64,000 nucleotides of DNA from SZAS-103 sp038323475 (GTDB taxonomy: Bacteria; Pseudomonadota; Gammaproteobacteria; Xanthomonadales; Xanthomonadaceae), in assembly GCA_038323475.1 (NCBI GenBank), contig JBBQHA010000001.1:12855-76854 (forward strand). The letters run 5' to 3'. Position 1 is the first letter of the stretch; the number at the start of each line of letters is the position of its first letter. Position numbers and translations under genes: made by a program. Positions 34,145-41,882 of this stretch are shown piece after piece. The notes beneath the pieces are model-generated. The model saw only the letters and a list, made by a program, of their open reading frames with translations, was not told the origin of the DNA and searched no databases.

Positions 34145-35136
34145 GGCGCAGCCACCCTGGCTGGCGCACTCGCATTTGCCGGCACTGTCACGCGGACGCT
34201 CATGCCCGGGCGCAGCGGCAGCTGCGATTGCGCGGGCAGCGCGATATCGATCCGGAAATAACGTCCGTCGCCCCATTCGCCTTTCGCTTCCGGAGCACCG
34301 GAGATCATGGTGATGCGGCCTTGCACGCGGCGGCCCGGCAAGGCATCGAACACCAGCTCTACAACCTGCCCGGGCGCCAGGCCGACCCGATCAGGCTCCA
34401 GCGCGTAGGCGCGCACCGCCATCGTTCCGCCGCCCACCACTTCGCCGATCTTCTGTCCTGGATAGCTCGACGAACCTTCGTCGTAGCGACCACCGGTTTC
34501 GTTCGTGCTGTTGAACCCGTGAATCAGGATGCCGGCGCGATCGGCGCGCACTTCCGCAAGCTGCACCTGGGCCTGGTTGAAATCGCGCTCTGCAAGGAGC
34601 TTGCCGGCTTCGAGCCGGCCATCGGCGATCCGTCGATCGACTGCGGCGCGCGCCGCCGCGAGTTCGCGGGTCTTCAATGCCAGTTCGCGTTCGGCGCGAT
34701 CGCGCTCCCCACGATGGCGGTCGAAGTCGATGCCCGGGATCAGTTCGTGCGGGATCGCCGCATCCACGCGCGCGGTTTCCAACGCAGCGTCGGCATCGAC
34801 CTGCGCGAGTTCCGCGTCCACTGCCTTGACCCTCAGTTCGGCAACTTCCTTGGCCGTCCTGGCCCTGGCCTGCTCCATCTGCGCATCCAGCTGCCGCACC
34901 TGCGTCGCGGCCTGGCCCGGATCGATCCGCACCAGCACGTCGCCGGGCTTCACGCGGGCACCTTCCGCCACGAAATAGCGCAGCACCACTGGCGAGGAGT
35001 TGGATGGCGGCGTGTTGATCTGCTGCGCATCGACGGCCCGCACCTCGCCGGTCAGCATTGGCGCTGCGCCGACGGCGGCCGCGGCCAGCAGGCACGCAAC
35101 GGCCACCGCAATGCTGCGTTCAAGCTGCCGAATCAT
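34141..35136 (-). CDS. HlyD-like periplasmic adaptor (first adaptor)
   Basis: 331 residues with a signal peptide (SIAVAVACLLAAAAVGAA). Lipoyl-like halves are seen around VRAVDAQQINTPPSN and VRADRAGILIHGFN, separated by an alpha-helical hairpin (about residues 75-190) with repeated Arg/Glu/Ala heptads. Barrel and membrane-proximal domains end with LPLRPGMSVRVTV. ATG 35136 lies within the 3' end of the ATPase gene, so the genes are translationally coupled. The domain plan is that of MacA/HlyD adaptors. Confidence 0.82.
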   Translation of the reverse strand: MIRQLERSIAVAVACLLAAAAVGAAPMLTGEVRAVDAQQINTPPSNSSPVVLRYFVAEGARVKPGDVLVRIDPGQAATQVRQLDAQMEQARARTAKEVAELRVKAVDAELAQVDADAALETARVDAAIPHELIPGIDFDRHRGERDRAERELALKTRELAAARAAVDRRIADGRLEAGKLLAERDFNQAQVQLAEVRADRAGILIHGFNSTNETGGRYDEGSSSYPGQKIGEVVGGGTMAVRAYALEPDRVGLAPGQVVELVFDALPGRRVQGRITMISGAPEAKGEWGDGRYFRIDIALPAQSQLPLRPGMSVRVTVPANASAPARVAAP

Positions 35137-35794
35137 GTTCCACCTTGCCGTCGTGCAGACGGATGCGCCGCTGCGCGCGCGCCGCGACATCGGCGTCGTG
35201 GGTGACCAGCACCACCGTCTGGCCGCTGGCGTGGACTTCCTCGAACAACTGCAGGACATCGTCTGCGCTCTTCGAGTCGAGGTTGCCGGTGGGCTCGTCG
35301 GCAAGCAGCAAGGCGGGCTGCATCAGCAGGGCGCGCGCGATCGCCGCGCGCTGCATCTGGCCGCCGGACAATTCGTTCGGACGATGGCTTTGGCGATCGG
35401 ACAAGCCCACGCGCGCAAGCAGCGAGGCCGCATGCACCGATGCCTTCGGGTCGGGCGTGCGCGAAAAGCGCAGCGGCAACAGCACGTTTTCCAGCACGGT
35501 CAGGCGCGGCAGCAGGTGGAAGGACTGGAACACGAAACCGATCCGGCGGTTGCGGATGTCGCTGGTCGCCTCGTCGTCGAGCTGCGAAACATCCCGGCCT
35601 TCGAGCCGGTAGCGACCTGCATCCGGACGATCCAGGCAACCGAGCAAGTTGAGCAGGCTGGACTTGCCCGAACCCGACGGCCCGGTGATCGCGACGAATT
35701 CCCCACGCCGTATCGTCAGGTCGATGCCGTCCAGCGCATGCACGGTTTGCCCGCTCATCGCATAGCGCCGATGGACTGCTTCGATCTCGATCAT
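35120..35794 (-). CDS. ABC transporter ATP-binding protein (MacB/LolD type)
   Basis: 224 residues, a lone nucleotide-binding domain. Walker A is GPSGSGKSSLLNLLG (residues about 38-52), Q-loop FVFQSFHLLPRLT, ABC signature LSGGQMQRAAIARAL, Walker B LLLADEPTGNLDS and the H-loop VTHD. The short DEPTGNLDS form and LLNLLG are typical of the LolD/MacB export subfamily. It is the first gene of the operon that continues with three adaptors and one FtsX/MacB-type permease; two copies should pair with two permeases. Confidence 0.95.
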   Translation of the reverse strand: MIEIEAVHRRYAMSGQTVHALDGIDLTIRRGEFVAITGPSGSGKSSLLNLLGCLDRPDAGRYRLEGRDVSQLDDEATSDIRNRRIGFVFQSFHLLPRLTVLENVLLPLRFSRTPDPKASVHAASLLARVGLSDRQSHRPNELSGGQMQRAAIARALLMQPALLLADEPTGNLDSKSADDVLQLFEEVHASGQTVVLVTHDADVAARAQRRIRLHDGKVEHDSAA

Positions 35795-35901
35795 CTACGG
35801 CGTGTCCTCGGCTGCACCTTCAGGAAACCCGGAACCGGAATTGGCGACCTCATCGAGGACAACCGCGCGAAACCCTGAAGGAAGCGCATCGTAATCCGTC
35901 G

Positions 35902-35967
35902 CGCGGCATCCGTGAATGGATCGAGGCGTGATTGATGGGACTGGCGCTTGCGCGAACGTCAGAGTAG
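35902..35967 (+). pseudogene. Decayed 3' end of an acetyl-CoA hydrolase-like gene
   Basis: The 51 bases from 35902 match the intact hydrolase gene from 30681 at 40 positions by my hand alignment. Translation gives RGIREWIEA, then a TGA where the intact gene has an Arg codon, then MGLALA and a TAG; the intact protein has RGIGEWIEA, then VGLALA. It is on the same strand as the intact gene, 5.2 kb away, with the whole ABC efflux operon between them. It is a pseudogene tail, either from a lost paralogue or from the integration event that placed the operon. Confidence 0.7.
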
Positions 35968-36063
35968 CCGGATCGCGAGCGCATCGTGCCGATCAAGCCG
36001 GATCATCCGAATCGCACCCCGGGCGACGCATCCGGGCGCCGGCCAGGCGACACGACGATGCAA

Positions 36064-36501
36064 TCAATGCGTCCGCTGGTAGTGCACCAGCAGGATCTGC
36101 GAGCCCGCCGGCGAGGTCAGGTCGCGCGGCCTGATGCCCGGGCCAAGTTGATAGACGATGTCGAGTTGATCGCCATTGATCCGGTAGCGCGCCGGGATGA
36201 TCTTGCCTGCGTTGGATCCACGTTCTCCGTGGATGTCCATCCGCGCCGGAGGATCGGCGTCGACCACCACGTAGGTTCCCTGGTCGCCGGCGAATTCGTA
36301 GTCGCTCTGGGTCAGATGGAGCGAAGCGCCGCCGAAGTTCGAGACCGGAAAATCCTTGCCGCCCATCTCGGCGCTCACCGGTGTCCACTGACCGGCAAGG
36401 GCGGCGCCCGGCGGAACGTCGGGTTCGACCGACGCTTCCCTGGCGAAGCAGCACGACATGGCGAAAGACAACAACAGTCCACACAGGACGCGACGATTCA
36501 T
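36064..36501 (-). CDS. Hypothetical secreted protein, TIGR03067-like
   Basis: 145 residues with a signal peptide (RRVLCGLLLSFAMSCCFA) and one small beta domain starting LAGQWTPVSAEMGGKDFPVS and continuing PARYRINGDQLDIVYQL. The 'L-G-W-x-V-x-x-x-x-x-G' opening and the later 'GDQLDIVY' strand recall the TIGR03067 domain found in exported proteins of unknown function, but that is from memory and unverified. ATG 36501 has GAGGGGA upstream. It lies between the hydrolase tail remnant and tkt. Confidence 0.6.
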   Translation of the reverse strand: MNRRVLCGLLLSFAMSCCFAREASVEPDVPPGAALAGQWTPVSAEMGGKDFPVSNFGGASLHLTQSDYEFAGDQGTYVVVDADPPARMDIHGERGSNAGKIIPARYRINGDQLDIVYQLGPGIRPRDLTSPAGSQILLVHYQRTH

Positions 36502-36607
36502 GGTTCCCCTCCCAGTGCTGGAGCGCAGGTATCCGGCGCATGGCGCCCCATGGCACGCGGCGGCATGCGCACGAGGATACCGCAGCCGCGTGGCAGGCTC
36601 TACGGAT

Positions 36608-38623
36608 TCAAAGCGACTTGACGGTATCGACCACGCGCTCGGGCGTGAACCCGAAATACGGGAACAGCGCTTCCGCCGGCGCCGATGCGCCGAACGTGTC
36701 GATGCCGATCACCGCGCCGTCGAGGCCGACGTACTTGCGCCAGAAATCGGTAACGCCCGCCTCGATCGCGACGCGCTTGCGGCACCACGACGGCAGCACG
36801 CCTTCGCGCCATTCGACCGGCTGGCTGTCGAACGTTCCCGTCGACGGCATCGACACCACGCGCGCCTTGACGCCATCGGTCGCGAGCCGGCGCGCTGCTT
36901 CCATCGCCAGTTCGACTTCCGAGCCGGTCGCGATCAGGATCACGTCGAAACGCGCCTCGGGCGGATCGCTGAGCACGTAGCCGCCGCGCGCGATGTCGGC
37001 GACCTGCTCCGCGCTGCGCTGCTGGTGCTGCAGGTTCTGTCGCGAGAACACCAGGCAGGTCGGGCGATCGCGGCGGGTGATCGCGACTTTCCAAGACACC
37101 GCCGATTCGACCGCATCGCAGGGACGCCATACGTCGTTGCCCGGGATGAGGCGCAGCGATGCGAGGTGCTCGATCGGCTGGTGGGTCGGGCCGTCTTCGC
37201 CGAGGCCGATCGAATCGTGCGTGTAGACGTGGATCACGTGCGCCGGGATCAGCGCGCTCATGCGCACCGCGTTGCGCATGTAGTCGGAGAACACCAGGAA
37301 GGTCGCGTCGAACGGCAGGAAACCGCCGTGCAATGCGAGGCCATTGCCGATCGCACCCATGCCGAATTCGCGCACGCCGTAGTGGACGTAGTTCGCGTTG
37401 CGCGCGTCGTCGGATCCGGGATCGACTGTGACGCTGCGGCTCGCCTTCCACAAGGTGAGGTTGGAATGGGCGAGGTCAGCCGAGCCGCCGATGATTTCGG
37501 GCAGCAGCGGAGCGAAGGCTTCGATCGCCATCTGCGATGCCTTGCGCGAGGCGATCGTCAGGCCGTCCGCCTGCAGCTTCGCGATGAATGCATCGGCATT
37601 TTCGGCGAAATCCGCGGGCAGTTCCGCATGCGAACGACGGGTGAGTTCGTCCGCGAGTTCCGGAAACTGCTGCGCATACGCATCGAAGCGCTTGTTCCAC
37701 AATTCCTCGCGCACGATGCCGGTGTTGCCGGCGCGCCAGCCGTCGTAGATCTCCGCGGGGATCTCGAACGGCGCGTACGGCCAGTTCAATGCCGCGCGCG
37801 TCGCGGCGACTTCGTCCTTGCCCAGCGGCGCACCGTGCGCGGATTCCTTGCCCTGCTTGTTCGGCGATCCGAAACCGATCGTGGTGCGGCAGCAGATCAG
37901 GGTCGGCCTGTCGTGTTCGGCGAGCGCCGTTTCGATCGCGGTCTTGATGTCGTCCGGATCGTGGCCATCGACGCCGCGGATCACCTGCCAGCCGTAGGCC
38001 TCGAAGCGCGTGGCGGTGTCGTCGGTGAACCAGCCCGCAGTGTCACCGTCGATCGAGATGTGGTTGTCGTCCCAGAACGCGACGAGTTTGCCGAGCTTCC
38101 ACGTGCCGGCAAGCGATGCGGCTTCGTGCGACACGCCTTCCATCATGCAGCCGTCGCCCATGAACACCCAAGTGCGGTGGTCGACGATTTCATGCTCGGG
38201 GCGATTGAAGCGCTGCGCGAGCAGTTTCTCGGCGAGCGCGAAGCCGACCGCATTCGCAAGTCCCTGCCCCAGCGGACCGGTCGTTGTTTCCACTCCCGGC
38301 GTGTCCTTGCGCTCGGGATGCCCTGGCGTTTCCGAATGCAGCTGGCGGAACAGCTTGATCTGTTCGATCGGCAGGTCGTAGCCGGACAGGTGCAGCAATG
38401 CGTACTGCAGCATCGAGCCGTGCCCGTTCGAGAGCACGAAGCGGTCGCGGTCGAACCATTTCGGGTTCTTCGGCGCGTGCTTCATGAAATCGTTCCACAA
38501 CACCTCGGCGATGTCGGCCATGCCCATCGGCATGCCGGGATGACCGGAATTCGCCGCCTGAACGGCGTCGACGGCGAGGAAGCGGATGGCGTTTGCGAGC
38601 TCGCGGCGGGTGGGCTTGGACAT
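36608..38623 (-). CDS. tkt: Transketolase
   Basis: 671 residues. The thiamine-diphosphate motif GDGCMMEGVSHEAASLAGTW (about residues 155-174) and catalytic/binding motifs GHPGMPMG, NGHGSMLQYALLH and HGAPLGKDE are present. The pyrimidine domain has GVREFGMGAIGNGLALHGG and HDSIGLGEDGPTHQPIEHL. The C-terminal domain ends GFTPERVVDTVKSL. It moves two-carbon ketol units in the pentose phosphate pathway. ATG 38623 (MSKPTRREL) is the family start; the frame runs 45 codons further upstream into the intergenic region. Confidence 0.97.
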   Translation of the reverse strand: MSKPTRRELANAIRFLAVDAVQAANSGHPGMPMGMADIAEVLWNDFMKHAPKNPKWFDRDRFVLSNGHGSMLQYALLHLSGYDLPIEQIKLFRQLHSETPGHPERKDTPGVETTTGPLGQGLANAVGFALAEKLLAQRFNRPEHEIVDHRTWVFMGDGCMMEGVSHEAASLAGTWKLGKLVAFWDDNHISIDGDTAGWFTDDTATRFEAYGWQVIRGVDGHDPDDIKTAIETALAEHDRPTLICCRTTIGFGSPNKQGKESAHGAPLGKDEVAATRAALNWPYAPFEIPAEIYDGWRAGNTGIVREELWNKRFDAYAQQFPELADELTRRSHAELPADFAENADAFIAKLQADGLTIASRKASQMAIEAFAPLLPEIIGGSADLAHSNLTLWKASRSVTVDPGSDDARNANYVHYGVREFGMGAIGNGLALHGGFLPFDATFLVFSDYMRNAVRMSALIPAHVIHVYTHDSIGLGEDGPTHQPIEHLASLRLIPGNDVWRPCDAVESAVSWKVAITRRDRPTCLVFSRQNLQHQQRSAEQVADIARGGYVLSDPPEARFDVILIATGSEVELAMEAARRLATDGVKARVVSMPSTGTFDSQPVEWREGVLPSWCRKRVAIEAGVTDFWRKYVGLDGAVIGIDTFGASAPAEALFPYFGFTPERVVDTVKSL

Positions 38624-38723
38624 GGCGGCGGCGGGCCTGGGAAGTGGTGGGGTTGGAACAGGGGACGCGCATTGTCCCACCCGTCGGCCGGGCTGTCGCC
38701 GTTGCATGCTGGCCGGTGCGGTG

Positions 38724-40079
38724 TTAGCCGACCGGGGGCTGATCTTCCGCCAGCGCATGCGGCAGCCCGGCTTCGCCGCTGCGTTCGGACACCACCACGG
38801 CGGTCGCCAGGTCGCCGGTCACGTTCAGCGCGGTGCGGCACATGTCGAGGAAACTGTTGACGCCGATGATGATGCCGATGCCTTCCGGCGGCAGGTGCAC
38901 GATTCCGCAGATCATCGCGATGACCGGCAGCGAACCCGACGGAATCCCCGCCGTGCCGATCCCGCCGAGGATGCACAGCCCGAGCACCATCACCTGCTGC
39001 GGCATGGCCAGGTGCATGCCGAACACCTGGGCGAGGAACAGCACGGTCACGCCCTCGAACAGCGCGGTGCCGTGGTGGTTCGCCGACGCGCCGACGGTCA
39101 GCACGAAACGCGACACCTTGCGCGGCAACATCAGGTTCTGCTCGGCCACGCGCAGCGTCACCGGCAAGGTCGCGGTGGAGGATGCGGTCGCGAACGCGGT
39201 GAGGATCGCTTCCTGGCTGTCGCGGAAGAAACGCAGCGGCGACATCCGCCCCATGAAGCGCACCCACAGCGGCAGCACCACGAACATGTGCAGCGCGAGC
39301 GCGCCGACCACGGTCCCGACGAACCAGCCCAGGCTGACCAGCACGTCCCAGCCCAGCTGCGCGCACAGGTTGAACATGAAGCACGCGACCGCATACGGCG
39401 CGAGCCGGATGAACAGCCCGATCAGCCGCATCGCGATTTCGAACAGGCCCTGCAACGCATTCTTGAATGCCGTCGTGCCCGCGCCCGGCGTCATCACCAG
39501 GCCGATGCCGATCATCAGCGCGAAGAACACGATCCCGAGCTGCTGCTTCTCGTCGACGGCGGCTGCAAGCACGTTGCGCGGCACGATGTTGACGATCAGG
39601 TCGACCGCATTGAGCTGCTGGCCGCTGGTCACGATCTCGCCGGCTTTCACCGCATTGCTCGCCATCGCCTTCTGCACGAGTGCCGGATCGATGTGCAGGC
39701 CGGGCTGGACGAGATTCACCATCAGCAGGCCGATCGCGACCGCCATGCCGGTGACCGCGGCGGTGTACATCAGGGTCTTCCAGCCGAGCCGGCCAAGGCT
39801 CGCGATATCGCCGAGTTCGCCCACGCCGAGCACCAGCGCCGAGAACATCAGCGGGATCACCAGCATGAACAGCAGGTTGAGGAAGATCTGCCCGAATGGC
39901 TTGCTCAGGTATTTGATGATCGCAACGACTAGCGGCGCATCCGGCGCGTAGAAGTGCACCGCCAGGCCGAGCGCCGCGCCGAACATGAAACCGATCAGCA
40001 CCTTCACGTGCAGCGGAAGGCCGCGATCGCGCGCTTCGGGATCGGGCGGAATGGCATGAACCGGCGCCGCGTGGCTCAT
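38724..40079 (-). CDS. Dicarboxylate/amino acid:cation symporter (DAACS family)
   Basis: 451 residues with eight membrane helices and two re-entrant hairpins. The Ser-rich HP1 is ATASSTATLPVTL, HP2 is GIPSGSLPVIAMI, and the TM8 substrate motif is NSFLDMCRTALNVTGD, where Arg favours an acidic side chain, as in GltP/DctA. It takes up aspartate/glutamate or C4-dicarboxylates with Na+ or H+. I cannot decide between DctA and GltP. Between it and tkt only 100 bases remain, so both may share a transcript. Confidence 0.9.
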   Translation of the reverse strand: MSHAAPVHAIPPDPEARDRGLPLHVKVLIGFMFGAALGLAVHFYAPDAPLVVAIIKYLSKPFGQIFLNLLFMLVIPLMFSALVLGVGELGDIASLGRLGWKTLMYTAAVTGMAVAIGLLMVNLVQPGLHIDPALVQKAMASNAVKAGEIVTSGQQLNAVDLIVNIVPRNVLAAAVDEKQQLGIVFFALMIGIGLVMTPGAGTTAFKNALQGLFEIAMRLIGLFIRLAPYAVACFMFNLCAQLGWDVLVSLGWFVGTVVGALALHMFVVLPLWVRFMGRMSPLRFFRDSQEAILTAFATASSTATLPVTLRVAEQNLMLPRKVSRFVLTVGASANHHGTALFEGVTVLFLAQVFGMHLAMPQQVMVLGLCILGGIGTAGIPSGSLPVIAMICGIVHLPPEGIGIIIGVNSFLDMCRTALNVTGDLATAVVVSERSGEAGLPHALAEDQPPVG

Positions 40080-40232
40080 GCGGACACCGCGGTCGCGGAT
40101 GTCGCGATGATGGCCTCGTCGCGACGACGGATGTGTGCGTGCGCACGGCGCGCGTTGCGATGCGTCTTCATGGCCATCCCCTGCGATCCGCGCCGAGCAT
40201 ACACCACGGCCCCGATCGCCCCACCGGCGCGG

Positions 40233-41882
40233 TCAGGATGGATACAACGGCGGTAGCGCGTCGTCGTTCGATGCCGGCCGCGCGCGTCCGATCCAGTGCG
40301 GCGGCCGTTTGAACGCGGCGCGCATTTGCACGAGCGCCTGCGCGGACGGCATGCCATCGGCGCTCCAGCGCGCGGCGTCGAATGCAAGCACGGCATCGCG
40401 CTGGGCGGTATCGCCGAGGCGTTGCGCGACCTCGCCCAGGTTGCGCGCCGGCACGCCCGGCGCAGCTTCCAGCAGGGCCTGCGCGATCGCGGATGGATCG
40501 CCGAGCGCCAACGAGCGCGTCAGCGTCGGCGCGCGGTTCGGCATGCGCGGCTCCGCATCGTCGCCGTCCACGGTTGCGATCACCTCGCCGCGGCCGCGAC
40601 GCCAACCCCACCACAGCGACAGCGCGAGCAGCACGGCAAGTCCCAGCGTCGCGGCCTGCCACCCACGCAATGCGGAAGCACCCACGCCTGCGGCCACTGT
40701 ATCGCCGGCGTTCGACCCCGCATGCGCGCCGTTGTCGGCCGGCACCGTGATACCCGGCAATACCTGCCAGACGTGCAAGGCCGCGCGCGCCGTCGCGGCG
40801 CGGTCGTTGACCACGTCCCACCACGGCACGATGAGTTCAGGCATGCGCAATACGCCGGCGCTCGCCGGCACGATCGCGAAGCGGCGCGAGCGCTCGGCCA
40901 GCAGGCGGCCGTCGCGTTGTTGCTCGGCGGTGGACGATGGCTCCGGATACACCTGCGCGCCGGGAATCGCCGGCAGCACGATCTCCGGCAATTGCGCCGC
41001 AGTGACGCCTTCGCCTTCGAGCCTTACCACGATGCTGAAAGGTTCGCCCGCGCGTACCGGGACGGTCACCGGATCGACGAGGACCGCGATCGTACGCGCA
41101 GGCAGCCATGGGTTGCCCGCCTGAGCCGGACGCGGGCGCACCTGGACATCGAGCTGCTTGCCGACCGCGCGCGCCAATGCGCCGTCGTCGAACACATCGC
41201 TGTTGTCGCCAAGCGTGCGGCCGGTAAAGCCCGGACCCGGGATATGCATCGCGCCGCTGCGTTCGGGCTGCAACAGGTAGTGGCGTTCGAGCACGTTGAA
41301 ACGGTGGCCCTGCAGCATCACCGAATTCGTGGTGTCGGCGCCGAGCTGACGCGCGTCGCCGTTGTCCGGCACCGGCGCATCGAGCGCCCCGTTGAGCAGG
41401 GTGACCGCGTAATACAACCGCTCCGTGTAGACCATCGCCTGCTGCACGTACGGACTGGCCGGTTCGACCGTCGTCTCGATGAAGACCGGCGCGTTTGCGT
41501 TCGCCTGCGGGGACGACTGCCCAGGAACCTGCGCGCTGACGCCGATGCGCAACGGCGGTGTCGTTTCGCTGCCGACCGCGAGCGCGGGGATATCGATCAC
41601 GCCGCCATGCCGCGGCACCAGTTCGACCGACCATTGCGTGCTCGATTGCATGCGGCCGTTGGCGATGTTGGTCTGGCTGCTGGTCGATGCGCCGCGTATT
41701 TCGAAATCCTTGCGCAGCGGCGCGAGGTCGGGTTGGGTGTCGGACGTATCGGACGTGATGGTCAGGGTCACGCTGTCGCCGAGGGCGATCGAATCGCGAT
41801 TCAGCGACGCCTGCGCGGTCGCCAGCGCATCCGGCATCGCTCCGAGCAGCAGCAATGCAACCGGGACGTGCAGGATCCTCAC
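40233..41882 (-). CDS. batD: BatD-like protein
   Basis: 549 residues: a signal peptide (MRILHVPVALLLLGAMPDAL), several Ig-like beta domains (LNRDSIALGDSVTLTITSDT; SASTSSQTN-type turns; VPRHGGVIDIPAL), a membrane segment near residue 420 (AATLGLAVLLALSLWWGW) and a cytoplasmic tail. BatD (aerotolerance) proteins work with BatA/BatB and a MoxR ATPase in the envelope of many bacteria; their biochemical role is not settled. It is the last gene of the Bat operon and its start overlaps the BatB/C stop. Confidence 0.85.
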   Translation of the reverse strand: MRILHVPVALLLLGAMPDALATAQASLNRDSIALGDSVTLTITSDTSDTQPDLAPLRKDFEIRGASTSSQTNIANGRMQSSTQWSVELVPRHGGVIDIPALAVGSETTPPLRIGVSAQVPGQSSPQANANAPVFIETTVEPASPYVQQAMVYTERLYYAVTLLNGALDAPVPDNGDARQLGADTTNSVMLQGHRFNVLERHYLLQPERSGAMHIPGPGFTGRTLGDNSDVFDDGALARAVGKQLDVQVRPRPAQAGNPWLPARTIAVLVDPVTVPVRAGEPFSIVVRLEGEGVTAAQLPEIVLPAIPGAQVYPEPSSTAEQQRDGRLLAERSRRFAIVPASAGVLRMPELIVPWWDVVNDRAATARAALHVWQVLPGITVPADNGAHAGSNAGDTVAAGVGASALRGWQAATLGLAVLLALSLWWGWRRGRGEVIATVDGDDAEPRMPNRAPTLTRSLALGDPSAIAQALLEAAPGVPARNLGEVAQRLGDTAQRDAVLAFDAARWSADGMPSAQALVQMRAAFKRPPHWIGRARPASNDDALPPLYPS

